A DNA stretch of 56,498 nt, from the NCBI RefSeq assembly GCF_024653915.1, contig NZ_JANLGY010000027.1, positions 1 to 56,498 on the forward strand. The letters run 5' to 3'. Under the pieces are notes generated by a model. It worked only from the letters and a program-made list of their open reading frames with translations. It was not told the DNA's origin and ran no database searches. The number at the start of each line of letters is the position of its first letter. Positions within the stretch are counted from its first letter, which is position 1. Below, piece after piece: positions 32,473-42,038 of the stretch. This stretch comes from Sulfuricaulis sp. GTDB lineage: Bacteria > Pseudomonadota > Gammaproteobacteria > Acidiferrobacterales > Sulfurifustaceae. A program made the translations under genes and the position numbers.

Positions 32473-32970
32473 CTATTTCTTGATGTAGTAGCGGTACACG
32501 CCACGCGAGTCTTCCGTCATGCCAAGCAACTTGTGCCCGGTGGAATTGGCCCAAGTGCTTACCTCGCTGGGAGAGGCCTGGCAGTCACTGATCAGCTTGA
32601 TATTCTGATCTGTCTTTATCTGTGTCATTACCTTGTTGGCTTCCAGCACGGGAGTGGGGCATGGATGACCCGTGACGTCCACCGACCGTTCCACCGGCCA
32701 GAGGTCGCCTTTCAGGATATAAAAGCCGAAGCCCTTGGGCCGGGTCCGGTCGATGAACAGAAGCTGGTTGTTGGTCTGTTTGGCCCAGACGTAAAGATCA
32801 TTTTCCATGCTTGGATAGTCGCTGATCAGCAGCAGCACCTGGCCTTCCTCCAGCGTGCGCATGGTGCGGCGCAGCGAAGGTAGCGGTCCGGGTGATGCCA
32901 GTCCGTTCAGATCGAGCGTGATCTGCGGCTTCATGGCAGGCATGGCATGGGTTTTGGTGTTAGCGGTCAT
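32473..32970 (-). CDS. Tandem TusA-like protein, first domain lacking its cysteine
   Basis: A 165-residue protein with two TusA-like domains. The first (about 15-80) reads LDLNGLASPGPLPSLRRTMR, where the CPxP cysteine is serine (SPGP). The second (about 95-165) reads VTGHPCPTPVLEANKVMTQI with Cys and PxP intact. TusA proteins carry persulfide sulfur in thiouridine synthesis or dissimilatory sulfur oxidation. A tandem form with one inactive half may act as a sulfur shuttle with a docking domain. The neighbours are not sulfur genes. Confidence 0.78.
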   Translation of the reverse strand: MTANTKTHAMPAMKPQITLDLNGLASPGPLPSLRRTMRTLEEGQVLLLISDYPSMENDLYVWAKQTNNQLLFIDRTRPKGFGFYILKGDLWPVERSVDVTGHPCPTPVLEANKVMTQIKTDQNIKLISDCQASPSEVSTWANSTGHKLLGMTEDSRGVYRYYIKK

Positions 32971-33281
32971 GTTTTATGCCTCGTGTCCTTGGGGTTTCAA
33001 AATAGTCAGGCATTAACTTGCAAAGGGCATGCCAGCTGCTTTCAGGCCGGATTTATTAGCCAAATCAAAGAGAAATTCAAAGCGGCATCGGCAGAAGCGG
33101 GGACAGGGCCGGTAGAAATGCCGGAGAAAAGACGGACAAAAGGCGTATTCGGCATGTAATCGGGTTTCTGACCGTACCAGAGGGCTGTGAATCAGGTCGA
33201 CCATGATGGTGAGATTGAGCCATGTCTCTGGCACGGAACTTGAATCACTTTTCACCATAACAAGCATTAAGGGGTGCCGTT
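32971..33281. other. 311-bp leader without a supported gene
   Basis: Lies between the TusA-like gene (minus) and the HD-GYP gene (plus). Small frames (33013-33267 minus; 32947-33159 plus) lack ribosome-binding sites and recognisable content. Presumably it holds the divergent promoters; AAGGGG 7 nt before the HD-GYP ATG is its ribosome-binding site. Confidence 0.5.
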
Positions 33282-34382
33282 ATGAATCCGATCGTTCTCC
33301 TATTGGACGACAGCAGGGAGAATCATGAGTTACTGCCACGGATGCTTAAGGGATTGCCCGGAATGGAAACCATTCAGACCGTGTGTTTCGCCAGCGGTGG
33401 CGAGGCGCTGAGCTGGTGCCGCGAAAACGAACCCGACCTGTGCGTGGTGGATTACCACATGCCAGGCATGGACGGCATTACTTTCATTACCGAGGCCCGC
33501 AAACTCTCCCGTTTCGGCGGGATTCCCATGATCATGATCACCGGTGCCGCCGACCTGGACTTGCGGCAGCGCGCTATCATGAGCGGCGCTAACGATTACC
33601 TGACGCGCCCGGTGGATGCGAATGAACTCAAAATGCGCGTCTACAGTTTGCTGTCGCTACGCGTGAGCCTGGTCAATCCGCTGGAGCGGGTAGAGCGCCT
33701 GGCGCACGATGTGGAGCTGCTCGAGCGCCAGGCGCTCGAGCGCGAGCACGAACAGATCATCTTCAAACTTTCCCAACTCAGCACCTCGCGCGACGAGGAA
33801 ACCGGCAACCACATGCACCGGGTGGCGCACATCTCGCGCCTGATCGCGCAGGAGCTGGAACATGACGACCCGTTCTGCGACATGATTTATCTTGCGGCGC
33901 CGATGCACGATATCGGCAAGGTCGGTATTCCGGACAAGATCCTGCTCAAGCCCGGAAAGCTCACGCCCGAGGAATGGGAGGTCATGAAGACGCATACCAC
34001 CATTGGTTATGACGTTCTCAGGGATTCCAGCTCACCGCTGCTGCGCATGGGCGCAGACATAGCGCACTCGCACCACGAAAAATTCAACGGTCAGGGATAT
34101 CCCCGGGGTTTGGTGGGTGAAGCGATACCGGTGGTGGGACGCATCGTGGCCGTAGCGGATGAACTGGATGCCCTGCTGTCCGTGCGCCCGTACAAGCAGG
34201 CGTGGAATCTCAAGGATGCGCTGGAACAGATGCGGCGCGGGAGCGGGCGGCACTTCGACCCTGCCTGCATCGATATCATGTTGCGGCACATCGATACGAT
34301 TCTGGATATTCAGAAAAAATTTGCCGACGTATCCGAAGCGGTTCAGTCTGTCGTATCGCCTCTGCGGCGCGGCGTAGCCTGA
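33282..34382 (+). CDS. Response regulator with HD-GYP domain (RpfG-like)
   Basis: A 366-residue receiver plus c-di-GMP phosphodiesterase. The receiver has LLLDDS and phospho-acceptor Asp57 (VVDYHMPGMDG). A helical linker follows, then the HD-GYP core: HMHRVAHISR, His209-Asp210 (HDIGKVGIPD), HSHHEKFNGQGYPRG (GYP motif) and VVGRIVAVADELDALLSVRP. All catalytic motifs are present. No kinase gene is adjacent. It may oppose the diguanylate cyclase at 24260. Confidence 0.93.
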   Translation: MNPIVLLLDDSRENHELLPRMLKGLPGMETIQTVCFASGGEALSWCRENEPDLCVVDYHMPGMDGITFITEARKLSRFGGIPMIMITGAADLDLRQRAIMSGANDYLTRPVDANELKMRVYSLLSLRVSLVNPLERVERLAHDVELLERQALEREHEQIIFKLSQLSTSRDEETGNHMHRVAHISRLIAQELEHDDPFCDMIYLAAPMHDIGKVGIPDKILLKPGKLTPEEWEVMKTHTTIGYDVLRDSSSPLLRMGADIAHSHHEKFNGQGYPRGLVGEAIPVVGRIVAVADELDALLSVRPYKQAWNLKDALEQMRRGSGRHFDPACIDIMLRHIDTILDIQKKFADVSEAVQSVVSPLRRGVA

Positions 34383-34406
34383 CCATCCGGCGCGAAGGCG
34401 TCGGGT

Positions 34407-35225
34407 TCAGCGTGCGGGAACTGGTGCTGCTTCAGGAGCCGGTACCGGATTCTCGAACTTGCGTTTGTACCAGAAAAGCCCCAGACGTTCGCGCAAAGCA
34501 CTGCTGCTCAGATGTAATCCGTAGGCAGACGGAAAATATCCCAGCGTTTCACGGTCTTCCTTGTTGAGTGTGGCGAATCCCGTTGGCGCCGGAATGGTGC
34601 CGATGCCCTGGTTCTCGAATGACCACACGGCACGCGGCATGTGCGCGGCGTGAGTGACGAGATAGACGTGCCGTACTCCCGCCTCGGCCAGCATCTTTTT
34701 CGTGTAGCGTGCGTTTTCATGGGTATTGGCGGATTTGTCTTCCATCCATTTAACCTCGACCCGGAAATCCTGCGTCAGGGAGTCCTTCATCAGTTCCGCC
34801 TCCGGGGATTTTTCGCCGTAGGGAGCGCCGCCACTGACCAGAATGGGCAGGCCCGTGAGACGATGCAGATGTGCGCCATAGCGCAGGCGCTCCAGTGTCG
34901 CACGGTTTACGCTATCGCCAGCGCCATATTCCAGCGCCTCGGTGTAGCGACCCCCACCCAGAATGACGATGGCACCCGGCAGTGATGCGGTGTCGGTCGC
35001 GGGCGTCAGCCGCAGCGGTGGAAAGCGCGACTCAATTCCTTGCATCAGCTGATATCCGGTCAGCGGCAAACTCAGAACCAGCAGAGCAGCGAGACTGGAA
35101 AAAACGATGAGACTGCCGACCAGCAGCCAGCGGATCTGGATAAGAAATCCCAGGAAGGCGATGACGATAATAATGCCCGGTGGAAGCAGGAAAAGCGCCT
35201 GTAACTTGGGAATGACATCCACCAT
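34407..35225 (-). CDS. YdcF/ElyC-like DUF218 membrane protein
   Basis: A 272-residue protein with two N-terminal membrane helices (PPGIIIVIAFLGFLIQIRWL, then VGSLIVFSSLAALLVLSLPL) and a DUF218 domain: AIVILGGGRYTEALEYGAGD, PILVSGGAPYGEKSPEAEL and VYLVTHAAHMPRAVWSF. ElyC-type relatives influence peptidoglycan and envelope biogenesis. It is the last gene of the long cell-wall/lipoate minus-strand operon, 3 bp after lipA. Confidence 0.85.
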   Translation of the reverse strand: MVDVIPKLQALFLLPPGIIIVIAFLGFLIQIRWLLVGSLIVFSSLAALLVLSLPLTGYQLMQGIESRFPPLRLTPATDTASLPGAIVILGGGRYTEALEYGAGDSVNRATLERLRYGAHLHRLTGLPILVSGGAPYGEKSPEAELMKDSLTQDFRVEVKWMEDKSANTHENARYTKKMLAEAGVRHVYLVTHAAHMPRAVWSFENQGIGTIPAPTGFATLNKEDRETLGYFPSAYGLHLSSSALRERLGLFWYKRKFENPVPAPEAAPVPAR

Positions 35226-35228
35226 AAA

Positions 35229-36185
35229 TTAGAAGGAATGTCCGGCCGCCTGCTGGTCGGCGTGATAGGAGGAGCGCACCATCGGCCCGCTGGCGACGTT
35301 GCGGAATCCCATCGCACGTGCTGCCTGGGCGAACTGATCGAATTCCTCGGGTGTCACGAAGCGCACTACCGGCAGATGATGCCGGCTCGGCTGCAGATAC
35401 TGGCCGACAGTGAGCAGTTCGCAACCGTGTTCGTGCAGATCACGCATGACCTCCAGAATCTCTTCATTGGTTTCGCCAAGGCCGACCATCAGGCCGGATT
35501 TGGTCGGGATGCCGGAGTGACGCTCCTTGAAGCGGCGCAGCAGTTCCAATGAGTGCCGGTAATCCGCGCCCGGGCGCGCGGCCCTGTACAGACGCGGTAC
35601 GGTTTCCAGATTGTGATTGAACACGTCGGGCAGCGCCGCGCCCAGGGCATCGAGCGCCACCTCCATTCGTCCGCGGAAATCCGGCACCAGAATCTCGACC
35701 GAGGTCGCCGGTGTATGCCGGCGCACCGCGCGAATGCAGTCGGTAAAGTGCGCGGCGCCACCGTCGCGCAGGTCATCGCGGTCGACCGAGGTGATGACCA
35801 CGAATTTGAGTTTCATCTCGGCCAGTGCGCGCGCCAGATTTTCCGGTTCATCGGGATCGAGCGGCAGTGGACGCCCGTGCGCCACGTCGCAGAACGGGCA
35901 ACGGCGCGTGCACAGACGGCCCATGATCATGAACGTGGCGGTACCGTGACTGAAGCATTCGCCGAGATTCGGGCACGAGGCCTCCTCGCACACCGTGTGC
36001 AGCGCATGCGCACGCAACAAATTTTTCAAGCGGCCGACCTCGGGATGGGTCGGGCTCTTGGCGCGTATCCAGGCCGGTTTACGCAGCAGATCGGTCTGCG
36101 GCACGATTTTGATGGGTATGCGCGCGGTCTTGGCCGCACCTTTTTGGTCGATGGGTGCGCGAGTTGGCGATTTGTCGTTGTTCAC
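35229..36185 (-). CDS. lipA: Lipoyl synthase LipA
   Basis: Radical SAM sulfur-inserting enzyme of 318 residues that makes lipoyl from octanoyl-protein. The auxiliary cluster motif is [13 protein letters not shown] and the SAM cluster motif [10 protein letters not shown]. The signature [20 protein letters not shown] leads into [17 protein letters not shown]. Two 4Fe-4S clusters are therefore bound. Lies 5 bp after lipB and 3 bp before ydcF. Confidence 0.97.
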   Translation of the reverse strand: MNNDKSPTRAPIDQKGAAKTARIPIKIVPQTDLLRKPAWIRAKSPTHPEVGRLKNLLRAHALHTVCEEASCPNLGECFSHGTATFMIMGRLCTRRCPFCDVAHGRPLPLDPDEPENLARALAEMKLKFVVITSVDRDDLRDGGAAHFTDCIRAVRRHTPATSVEILVPDFRGRMEVALDALGAALPDVFNHNLETVPRLYRAARPGADYRHSLELLRRFKERHSGIPTKSGLMVGLGETNEEILEVMRDLHEHGCELLTVGQYLQPSRHHLPVVRFVTPEEFDQFAQAARAMGFRNVASGPMVRSSYHADQQAAGHSF

Positions 36186-36190
36186 GCTAT

Positions 36191-36862
36191 TTACTGGGGG
36201 TTATCCGGTGAATCGTTGCAGTCAGTATAACCCAGCTCGCGGGTCAGTTTTCCGATCAGTCCCTGGCCGATAGTCTTCAGGTTGGCGTGGACGTCCAGAT
36301 CGGCCAATTGCGTGACCGGCTGTCCGTGATAACCGCAGGGGTCAATGCGGGAGAATGGCCCAAGGTCCATGTTTATATTGAGCGCCAGACCGTGATAGCT
36401 GCGCCCCTGTTTCACGCGCAGTCCGAGCGCGGCAATTTTGCCCGCCGCCGTGTAGACCCCGGGCGCGCCCACGCGGCGCTCTCCCTGGATTCGGTAGTCG
36501 GCCAGCAGGTTGATAACCGCCTGTTCCATGGCGGTGACGAGGCGTTTCGGCCCCCAGCCACGGCGCTGCAGATCCATGAGAATGTAAATCACGATCTGAC
36601 CCGGTCCATGATAAGTAATGTCACCGCCGCGATCGGTGTATGCCAGCGGAATGCCATCGATATGTGTTTGCGTGCCATCGCGGCCCTTGAGGCCCATCGT
36701 GAATATCGGGGGATGTTCAAGCAACCAGATTTCATCCGTTGTATCGGGGGTGCGCGCCAAGGTGAATTGTTGCATGGCACGAAACGCATCGGCGTAATCC
36801 ACGCGCCCGAGAGTGCGCAGTGTCACGGTTTCGGCGGATGCGGCGCTGTGTGCCGCTCGCAT
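36191..36862 (-). CDS. lipB: Octanoyl-[ACP]:protein transferase LipB
   Basis: Transfers octanoate from ACP to lipoyl domains. 223 residues: [35 protein letters not shown], catalytic Lys in [13 protein letters not shown] and Cys in DPCGY. Starts within the stop of dat (TGATG overlap). Upstream of lipA, as in E. coli. The N-terminal extension before [11 protein letters not shown] is short. Confidence 0.97.
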   Translation of the reverse strand: MRAAHSAASAETVTLRTLGRVDYADAFRAMQQFTLARTPDTTDEIWLLEHPPIFTMGLKGRDGTQTHIDGIPLAYTDRGGDITYHGPGQIVIYILMDLQRRGWGPKRLVTAMEQAVINLLADYRIQGERRVGAPGVYTAAGKIAALGLRVKQGRSYHGLALNINMDLGPFSRIDPCGYHGQPVTQLADLDVHANLKTIGQGLIGKLTRELGYTDCNDSPDNPQ

Positions 36863-37734
36863 CAGTCCGCCTTTCCCTGGATGAAGGCCTGCTTGTAATC
36901 CTTGTATAGCGCGAACATCCTGGTATGCATTGGGCCCGGTTTGCCGTTGCCCACCGGTTTGTCGTCGATGCGCGTGATTGGCAGAATCTCTTTAGTGGAA
37001 CTGGTCAGCCATACCTCGTCTGCCGAGGACAGCGTTTCAAGTTTTACCGGCAGCTCATCGCAGTTGATGCCGTGAGCACGCGCGATCTCCACGACCAGGT
37101 CGCGCGTGATGCCCGGTAGAATGAAAGATCCCTTCGGCGCCGTGATGAGACGGCCGTTTTTGACGACAAATATGTTGCTGGCGGCGCCCTCGGTAACGAC
37201 TCCGTCGCGCACCAGAATCGCCTCCACGGCGCCCTGGTCAATCGCCTGTTGGCGCAGCAGGGCGTTGGCCAGCAGGGCAATCGCCTTGATGTCGCAACGC
37301 GCCCAGCGGATGTCAGCCGTGGTCACGGCCGCCACGCCCTGCGCCAGTTGCTCCGGTGGGGAATATTTGAGCGGCTGGGCGTAGGCAAATACCGTGGGTG
37401 TGATATTGGGCGGGAAGGCGTGGTCGCGCGGCGCCACGCCGCGCGTAATTTGCAGGTATATGGACTGATCGTCTTTGCCGTCCTTTTCCAGCAGGCGCGT
37501 GAAAATGCTGTTCCACTCCTGCGCCGTGTGCGGATTGCGCAGACGAATGGCGGCCAGGCTCGCATCCAGACGCGAAAGATGGTGCGCCAGGCGGAACAGA
37601 CGGCCGCCAAAGACCGGAATCACCTCGTAGATACCATCACCGAAAATGAAACCGCGATCGAAGACAGATACCCTGGCCTGATCGGGCGGGAGATACTGGC
37701 CGTTGAGATATACCTGTGACATGGGATGGGTCAT
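36862..37734 (-). CDS. dat: D-amino-acid aminotransferase-like class IV PLP enzyme
   Basis: A 290-residue class IV transaminase: VYLNGQYLPPDQARVSVFDR, GFIFGDGIYEVIPVFGG, PLP lysine in RCDIKAIALLANAL and TEGAASNIFVVKNG for cofactor binding. The YEVIPV pattern fits D-alanine transaminase, in line with the neighbouring D-Ala-D-Ala carboxypeptidase. It could serve D-alanine/D-glutamate supply for peptidoglycan. Overlaps lipB by 1 bp. ATG 37722 is a possible alternative start. Confidence 0.87.
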   Translation of the reverse strand: MTHPMSQVYLNGQYLPPDQARVSVFDRGFIFGDGIYEVIPVFGGRLFRLAHHLSRLDASLAAIRLRNPHTAQEWNSIFTRLLEKDGKDDQSIYLQITRGVAPRDHAFPPNITPTVFAYAQPLKYSPPEQLAQGVAAVTTADIRWARCDIKAIALLANALLRQQAIDQGAVEAILVRDGVVTEGAASNIFVVKNGRLITAPKGSFILPGITRDLVVEIARAHGINCDELPVKLETLSSADEVWLTSSTKEILPITRIDDKPVGNGKPGPMHTRMFALYKDYKQAFIQGKAD

Positions 37735-37746
37735 GCGTGATAACCG

Positions 37747-38883
37747 TTACTGTAACCAGAGCTGAACCCGGTCGATAGTGCGCTGGAAAATATTGCCCAT
37801 TCCAACCTCCTGCAGCGCCACCAGGGGGTATTCGGCATATGGTTTCCGGTCCAGTTCAAGCGCCAGGGTGCCCATGACCTGTCCCTGTTGCACGGGTGCG
37901 GACAGTGTCTCCTTCACCACCAGTCGTGCATGCAGTTTTTCATGCCAGCCACGCGGGAGGGTGAGGTACAGGTTGTGACGTATGCCGAGCGGCAGCATGG
38001 ATTGATTGCCCATCCACAGGCGTACGCGCAGCGCGGGAACATCGGCGGCGTAGAGCAGACGCGTCTCAAAATGGCGGAAGCCGTGCTCCAGGAGTTTCTG
38101 TCCGGCGCTTACCCACGCGCTTTCATCTCGCGCGCCGAGCACCGTGGCGATGAGTCGCATACCGTCATGGTTGGCCGAGGCGCTGAGACAGTATCCCGCC
38201 GATCGGGTCTGTCCGGTTTTCACGCCATCGACACTTGGATCCCGCCATAACAGTGCGTTGTGGTTGTACTGGGTAATATCGCGGTAGGTGAATTCCTTCT
38301 GCGCGAACCACTTGTAGTATTCCGGAAAATCCCGGATCAGCGCCGAAGTCAGGCGCGCGAGGTCATGCGCTGTTGATGCATGCCCCTTCTCATCATGGCC
38401 CGTGACATTCACGAACACGGTCTGGCGCAACTCAAGTGCGCGTGCTGTCACGTTCATTTCCATGACGAAATTGGCTACGTTTGTTGCTGCGTGTTCCGCG
38501 AGCGCGATGGCCGCATCGTTGGCAGAAACCACGATCATGCCCTTGAGCAGTTCTTCTGCACTGGCGGTGGTTCCGGGGCGCAGGAACAGCCGCGCACCGC
38601 TGGTTTTTGCGGCTTTTGGGCCGATGGCAATCTTGTCATCGAGCTGAAATTTTCCGGTCTTCAGTTGCCCGAAGAGCACATAAGCGGTCATGAGCTTGGT
38701 GAGGCTGGCGGGAGCCAGCGGCTTGTCACTGTTCCGTCCCGCCAGTATCTGGCCGCTGTCGTGATCCACGAGTATCCAGGCCGGGGCATCGATGTCAGGT
38801 GGGGGAATCTCGGGAGGCGCCGCCGCGGTACGTCCGCAAAGCAGCCCCACAAGTAGCAGGCCGAAAAATTTCTTAAAACCCAT
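37747..38883 (-). CDS. dacC: D-alanyl-D-alanine carboxypeptidase (PBP5/6 type)
   Basis: Trims pentapeptides in peptidoglycan. 378 residues: signal peptide (FGLLLVGLLCGRTAAAPP), SxxK in PASLTKLMTAY, SxN in VSANDAAIALAEH, KTG in VDGVKTGQTRSAGY. A beta-rich C-terminal domain and an amphipathic end (FQRTIDRVQLWLQ) suggest membrane anchoring. The dacC/dacA distinction cannot be made. First gene after the IR element at 38898-38989. Confidence 0.94.
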   Translation of the reverse strand: MGFKKFFGLLLVGLLCGRTAAAPPEIPPPDIDAPAWILVDHDSGQILAGRNSDKPLAPASLTKLMTAYVLFGQLKTGKFQLDDKIAIGPKAAKTSGARLFLRPGTTASAEELLKGMIVVSANDAAIALAEHAATNVANFVMEMNVTARALELRQTVFVNVTGHDEKGHASTAHDLARLTSALIRDFPEYYKWFAQKEFTYRDITQYNHNALLWRDPSVDGVKTGQTRSAGYCLSASANHDGMRLIATVLGARDESAWVSAGQKLLEHGFRHFETRLLYAADVPALRVRLWMGNQSMLPLGIRHNLYLTLPRGWHEKLHARLVVKETLSAPVQQGQVMGTLALELDRKPYAEYPLVALQEVGMGNIFQRTIDRVQLWLQ

Positions 38884-38897
38884 AACAAAATGAATTC

Positions 38898-38989
38898 AAA
38901 CCACGGGGAACACGGGGAAAGGCAGATAGAAGCAAGAGTGGTCTTTCTGTTTTTCCAATATCCTTCACTCCCCGTGCTCCCCGTGGTTT
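38898..38989. repeat. Intergenic inverted-repeat element with CACGGGGA arms
   Basis: Arms 38898-38918 (AAACCACGGGGAACACGGGGA) and 38969-38989 match inverted at 20 of 21 positions; each arm contains two CACGGGGA units. The 50-bp centre is unremarkable. Lies between rlpA and dacC. Confidence 0.75.
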
Positions 38990-39024
38990 ATGATTTTTTT
39001 TTGTGGGTTCACGGTAAGTTATGG

Positions 39025-39906
39025 TCATTCGACCACGATCCGGGCATTGGGAACGCCAAGCTGCGTGGCGCGCTCCGCCAGTCGATCACCTTCTTCCACA
39101 CTGGCCAGCGGGCCGATGCGCACACGATAGATGCGAGCGACATCGGCGCCGTTGTTTCCGGCTGTTTGTGACGACTGGACGAATATCGGACGCAGTGCTT
39201 CGCGATCAAGGCGATTACGCAGACTGACAGCGTTGTCCTGCTGTGAGAACGCTCCTACCTGTAGATATAATTTGGGACTGACAGCCGGTGACAGCGAATC
39301 AGGTATTTTCTCGGCCGCCGCGGCGGGCGGAATGATCTGAAGCGGATAGATTTTGACCTCAGCCACCTGAGTCGTTGTTTCACCCGGGCTGACGGCTTCG
39401 ATTTCGACCACGCCGGTGCCGGTGCCAAGGATGTCGAGCTTGGCGGCGGCGGCATAAGACAGGTCAATCAGACGGTTGTGCAGGAACGGCCCGCGGTCAT
39501 TGACGCGCACCACAACAGTGCGGTTGTTCTGCATATTGCGCACGCGCACGTACGAGGGCAACGGGAGTGTCTTGTGTGCCGCCGTCATGGCGTACATGTC
39601 GTAGGGTTCGCCGCTCGAAGTGCGACGTTCGTGAAATTTTTTTCCATACCAGGAGGTGATACCGCGCTCGCGGTAACCGCTGGTTTCCGAAAGCGGCGTG
39701 TAGGTAACGCCGAAGACCGCGTAGGGTTTGTTGCCGGAGGCGGAACGGGGCTCAAGCTTCGGGACGGCATCCGGAATGCCGGCGATGTCTGCCGGCGGAC
39801 TGGTTTCGGGGCCGTCGTCTTCGTAATAACCACCGGGTTGTTGCAGGGTGCCGCAACCGGTAATCAGGACCAGCAGCGGAAGCAGAATAATCCAGTGAAA
39901 TTTCAT
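39025..39906 (-). CDS. rlpA: Septal ring lytic transglycosylase RlpA (lipoprotein with SPOR domain)
   Basis: A 293-residue outer-membrane lipoprotein: lipobox in LLVLITGCG, RlpA double-psi barrel (TSWYGKKFHERRTSSGEPYD, then VRVNDRGPFLHNRLIDLSY) and a C-terminal SPOR domain (YLQVGAFSQQDNAVSLRNRL) that binds denuded glycan at the septum. Acts on peptidoglycan strands lacking stem peptides. Starts within the mltB stop (ATGA). Confidence 0.95.
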   Translation of the reverse strand: MKFHWIILLPLLVLITGCGTLQQPGGYYEDDGPETSPPADIAGIPDAVPKLEPRSASGNKPYAVFGVTYTPLSETSGYRERGITSWYGKKFHERRTSSGEPYDMYAMTAAHKTLPLPSYVRVRNMQNNRTVVVRVNDRGPFLHNRLIDLSYAAAAKLDILGTGTGVVEIEAVSPGETTTQVAEVKIYPLQIIPPAAAAEKIPDSLSPAVSPKLYLQVGAFSQQDNAVSLRNRLDREALRPIFVQSSQTAGNNGADVARIYRVRIGPLASVEEGDRLAERATQLGVPNARIVVE

Positions 39907-40913
39907 GTTGGCGAATTTTCCTCTCTGTGGCGGCGTATCATTTCGCCCAGTTCGACCACGGCCATGGCGTAACGTTTGCTGAGATTATAACGGGTGATTA
40001 CGTAGAAGTTGTTGAATCCCAGGCGGTGGAAAGGCCCGTACTCGCCTTCGAGCGAAATGAGTGCGCCGCGACGTTCCGGATTATCCAGTTGGCGCGGAAA
40101 GATTCCATATTCCGCCAGTTGTCGCACGGACAGAGCCGGTTTGATGCCAAGTTTCTCCACCCAGAAATACAGTGTCCCTTCCAGTTTTACTTCCTCGACG
40201 ATGGGCGCGCCCGTTTCCCAGCCGTTGTTGCGGAGATAATGCGCGATGCTTCCAATGGTGTCCGCGGGGTTGTCCAATAGATCGCGTCTGCCGTCGCCAT
40301 CAAAATCCACCGCCAGCCGGCGGTAACTGCTGGGCATGAATTGCGGCAGGCCCATGGCGCCGGCGTAGGAACCCTTGACCTCGCAGGGATTGACGTCGAT
40401 TTCACGTGCCAGCAGCAGGAATTCTTCCAGCTCCTTGCGAAAGAATTCCGAGCGCGGCGGATACTCCAGCGTCAGCGTGGCCAGCGCGTCAAGTACGGGA
40501 TAACCGCCCTTGCTGCGTCCATAGCGGCTTTCCACGCCGATGATCGCCAGGATGATTTCGGGGGGGACGCCGTAGTGTTCTTGCGCGCGGGCGATATCCC
40601 CGGCGTGCTCCTTCCAGAATCGGGCGCCGCGTCGGGCGTTATCCTCGGTAACGAAAATTTTCTGGTATTCATGCCACGGGAGCAATTCCCGGGGGCGCTC
40701 CATGGCCTCGATAATGTCGGGACGAATCGTGGCGCAGCGGAACACCCGTTTTAGTTTCGAGACGGAGAATCCGTGCTTCTCGGCCATATCGCCGGCAAAG
40801 GTGCGCAAGGCGGGATATTTTCTGAAATCAAGTGCCTGTGCGTCGGGGGCGATCGCCAGCATCGCCAGGACAATGCAGACAACCAAAAATCTTTCCGGAG
40901 TGGCAATATGCAT
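39903..40913 (-). CDS. mltB: Lytic murein transglycosylase B
   Basis: A 336-residue exported transglycosylase: signal segment VVCIVLAMLAIAPDAQA, catalytic Glu in LAIIGVESRYGRSKGG, then GAMGLPQFMPSSYRRLAVDF and DGDGRRDLLDNPADTIGSIA. No lipobox cysteine follows the signal, so it may be soluble periplasmic (SltB-like). Starts 6 bp after rodA. Cell-wall remodelling role. Confidence 0.93.
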   Translation of the reverse strand: MHIATPERFLVVCIVLAMLAIAPDAQALDFRKYPALRTFAGDMAEKHGFSVSKLKRVFRCATIRPDIIEAMERPRELLPWHEYQKIFVTEDNARRGARFWKEHAGDIARAQEHYGVPPEIILAIIGVESRYGRSKGGYPVLDALATLTLEYPPRSEFFRKELEEFLLLAREIDVNPCEVKGSYAGAMGLPQFMPSSYRRLAVDFDGDGRRDLLDNPADTIGSIAHYLRNNGWETGAPIVEEVKLEGTLYFWVEKLGIKPALSVRQLAEYGIFPRQLDNPERRGALISLEGEYGPFHRLGFNNFYVITRYNLSKRYAMAVVELGEMIRRHREENSPT

Positions 40914-40919
40914 GCGGGC

Positions 40920-41996
40920 CTATTCGGCGATCTTGCGATGCGTCTGGATGCTCATGAGAATACCGAACGCGGCCATGATCGTAACGATCGAAGTCCCGCC
41001 ATAACTCATCACGGGCAGAGGAATACCGACAATGGGCAGGATGCCGGTGACCATGCCCATGTTTACGAAAAAATACAGGAAGAAGGTGAGGCCCAGGCTC
41101 CCTGCCAGCAAGCGCGTGTACGTGTCTTGGGCGAGATAGGCAATCAGCAGGCTGCGCCCAACGAGAATGGTATAAATCGACACCAGCAGCAGGCTGCCGA
41201 GCAAGCCGAATTCCTCCGCGTACACGGCAAAGATGAAATCGGTGGAAGACTCGGGCAGGTAATCAAGATGCGCCTGACTTGAATTGAGCCAGCCCTTCCC
41301 GTAAATGCCGCCGGAACCGACGGCGATCATCGCCTGGATGGTGTGATAACCGGTGCCGAGCGGGTCGGCTTCCGGGTTGAACATCGTGAGGACACGCTGG
41401 CGCTGGTAGTCATGCAAAAGATTCCAGGCAAAGGGGGCGGCGACAGCGATGCCAGCGAGCAGGGCGATAATCACCCGCCAGCGCATGCCCCCGAGGAAAA
41501 GAACGAACGTGCCCGCGCCGAACACGAGCAGTGCTGTGCCGAGATCGGGTTGTTTCATAATCATGAGCGCCGGTACTGCCATCATGAGGAAAGCCGTAGC
41601 CAGCCGTAGCAGCGTGGGCGGGAGGTTCTTTCGCGCCAGAAACCAGGCCAGCATCATCGGCACCGCCAGTTTCATGATTTCGGACGGCTGGAATCGGATA
41701 AAGCCGAGGTCCAGCCAGCGCTGCGCGCCCTTGCCGATCACGCCGACGGCAAGCACGGCGATCAACAGCAGCATGCCGACAATAAAAATATATGGCGACC
41801 AGCGCTCCAGGATTTCCGGACGAATCTGTGCCACGACCAGGAGAATGGTGAAGCCGAGCAACAGCCGGATGAGATGGCCAAAAGTGGCGTTTAGGTCTTT
41901 GGCGCTACCGCTGTAAACCACGAACAGGCTGATGATTGCCAGCGTTAGCAATGCGTAAAACAGGGTTTTATCGAGATGCAGCCGTTGCAGATTCAT
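40920..41996 (-). CDS. rodA: Rod-shape peptidoglycan polymerase RodA
   Basis: A 358-residue SEDS glycosyltransferase with about ten membrane helices. It works with PBP2 in elongation. Diagnostic: LGFIRFQPSEIMKLAVPMM, KQPDLGTALLVFGAG and ESSTDFIFAVYAEEFGLLGS. The C-terminal GIPLPVMSYGGTS is present. Gap of 42 bp after mrdA. Confidence 0.96.
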   Translation of the reverse strand: MNLQRLHLDKTLFYALLTLAIISLFVVYSGSAKDLNATFGHLIRLLLGFTILLVVAQIRPEILERWSPYIFIVGMLLLIAVLAVGVIGKGAQRWLDLGFIRFQPSEIMKLAVPMMLAWFLARKNLPPTLLRLATAFLMMAVPALMIMKQPDLGTALLVFGAGTFVLFLGGMRWRVIIALLAGIAVAAPFAWNLLHDYQRQRVLTMFNPEADPLGTGYHTIQAMIAVGSGGIYGKGWLNSSQAHLDYLPESSTDFIFAVYAEEFGLLGSLLLVSIYTILVGRSLLIAYLAQDTYTRLLAGSLGLTFFLYFFVNMGMVTGILPIVGIPLPVMSYGGTSIVTIMAAFGILMSIQTHRKIAE

Positions 41997-42038
41997 ATCG
42001 GTACTATTTAATCCCGGAAGTATCCATTAATTTCAGTT

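Noticed and set aside
33013-33267. 84-residue minus-strand open frame in the HD-GYP leader
   Set aside because: Composition and residues are unlike a real protein; no ribosome-binding site seen.
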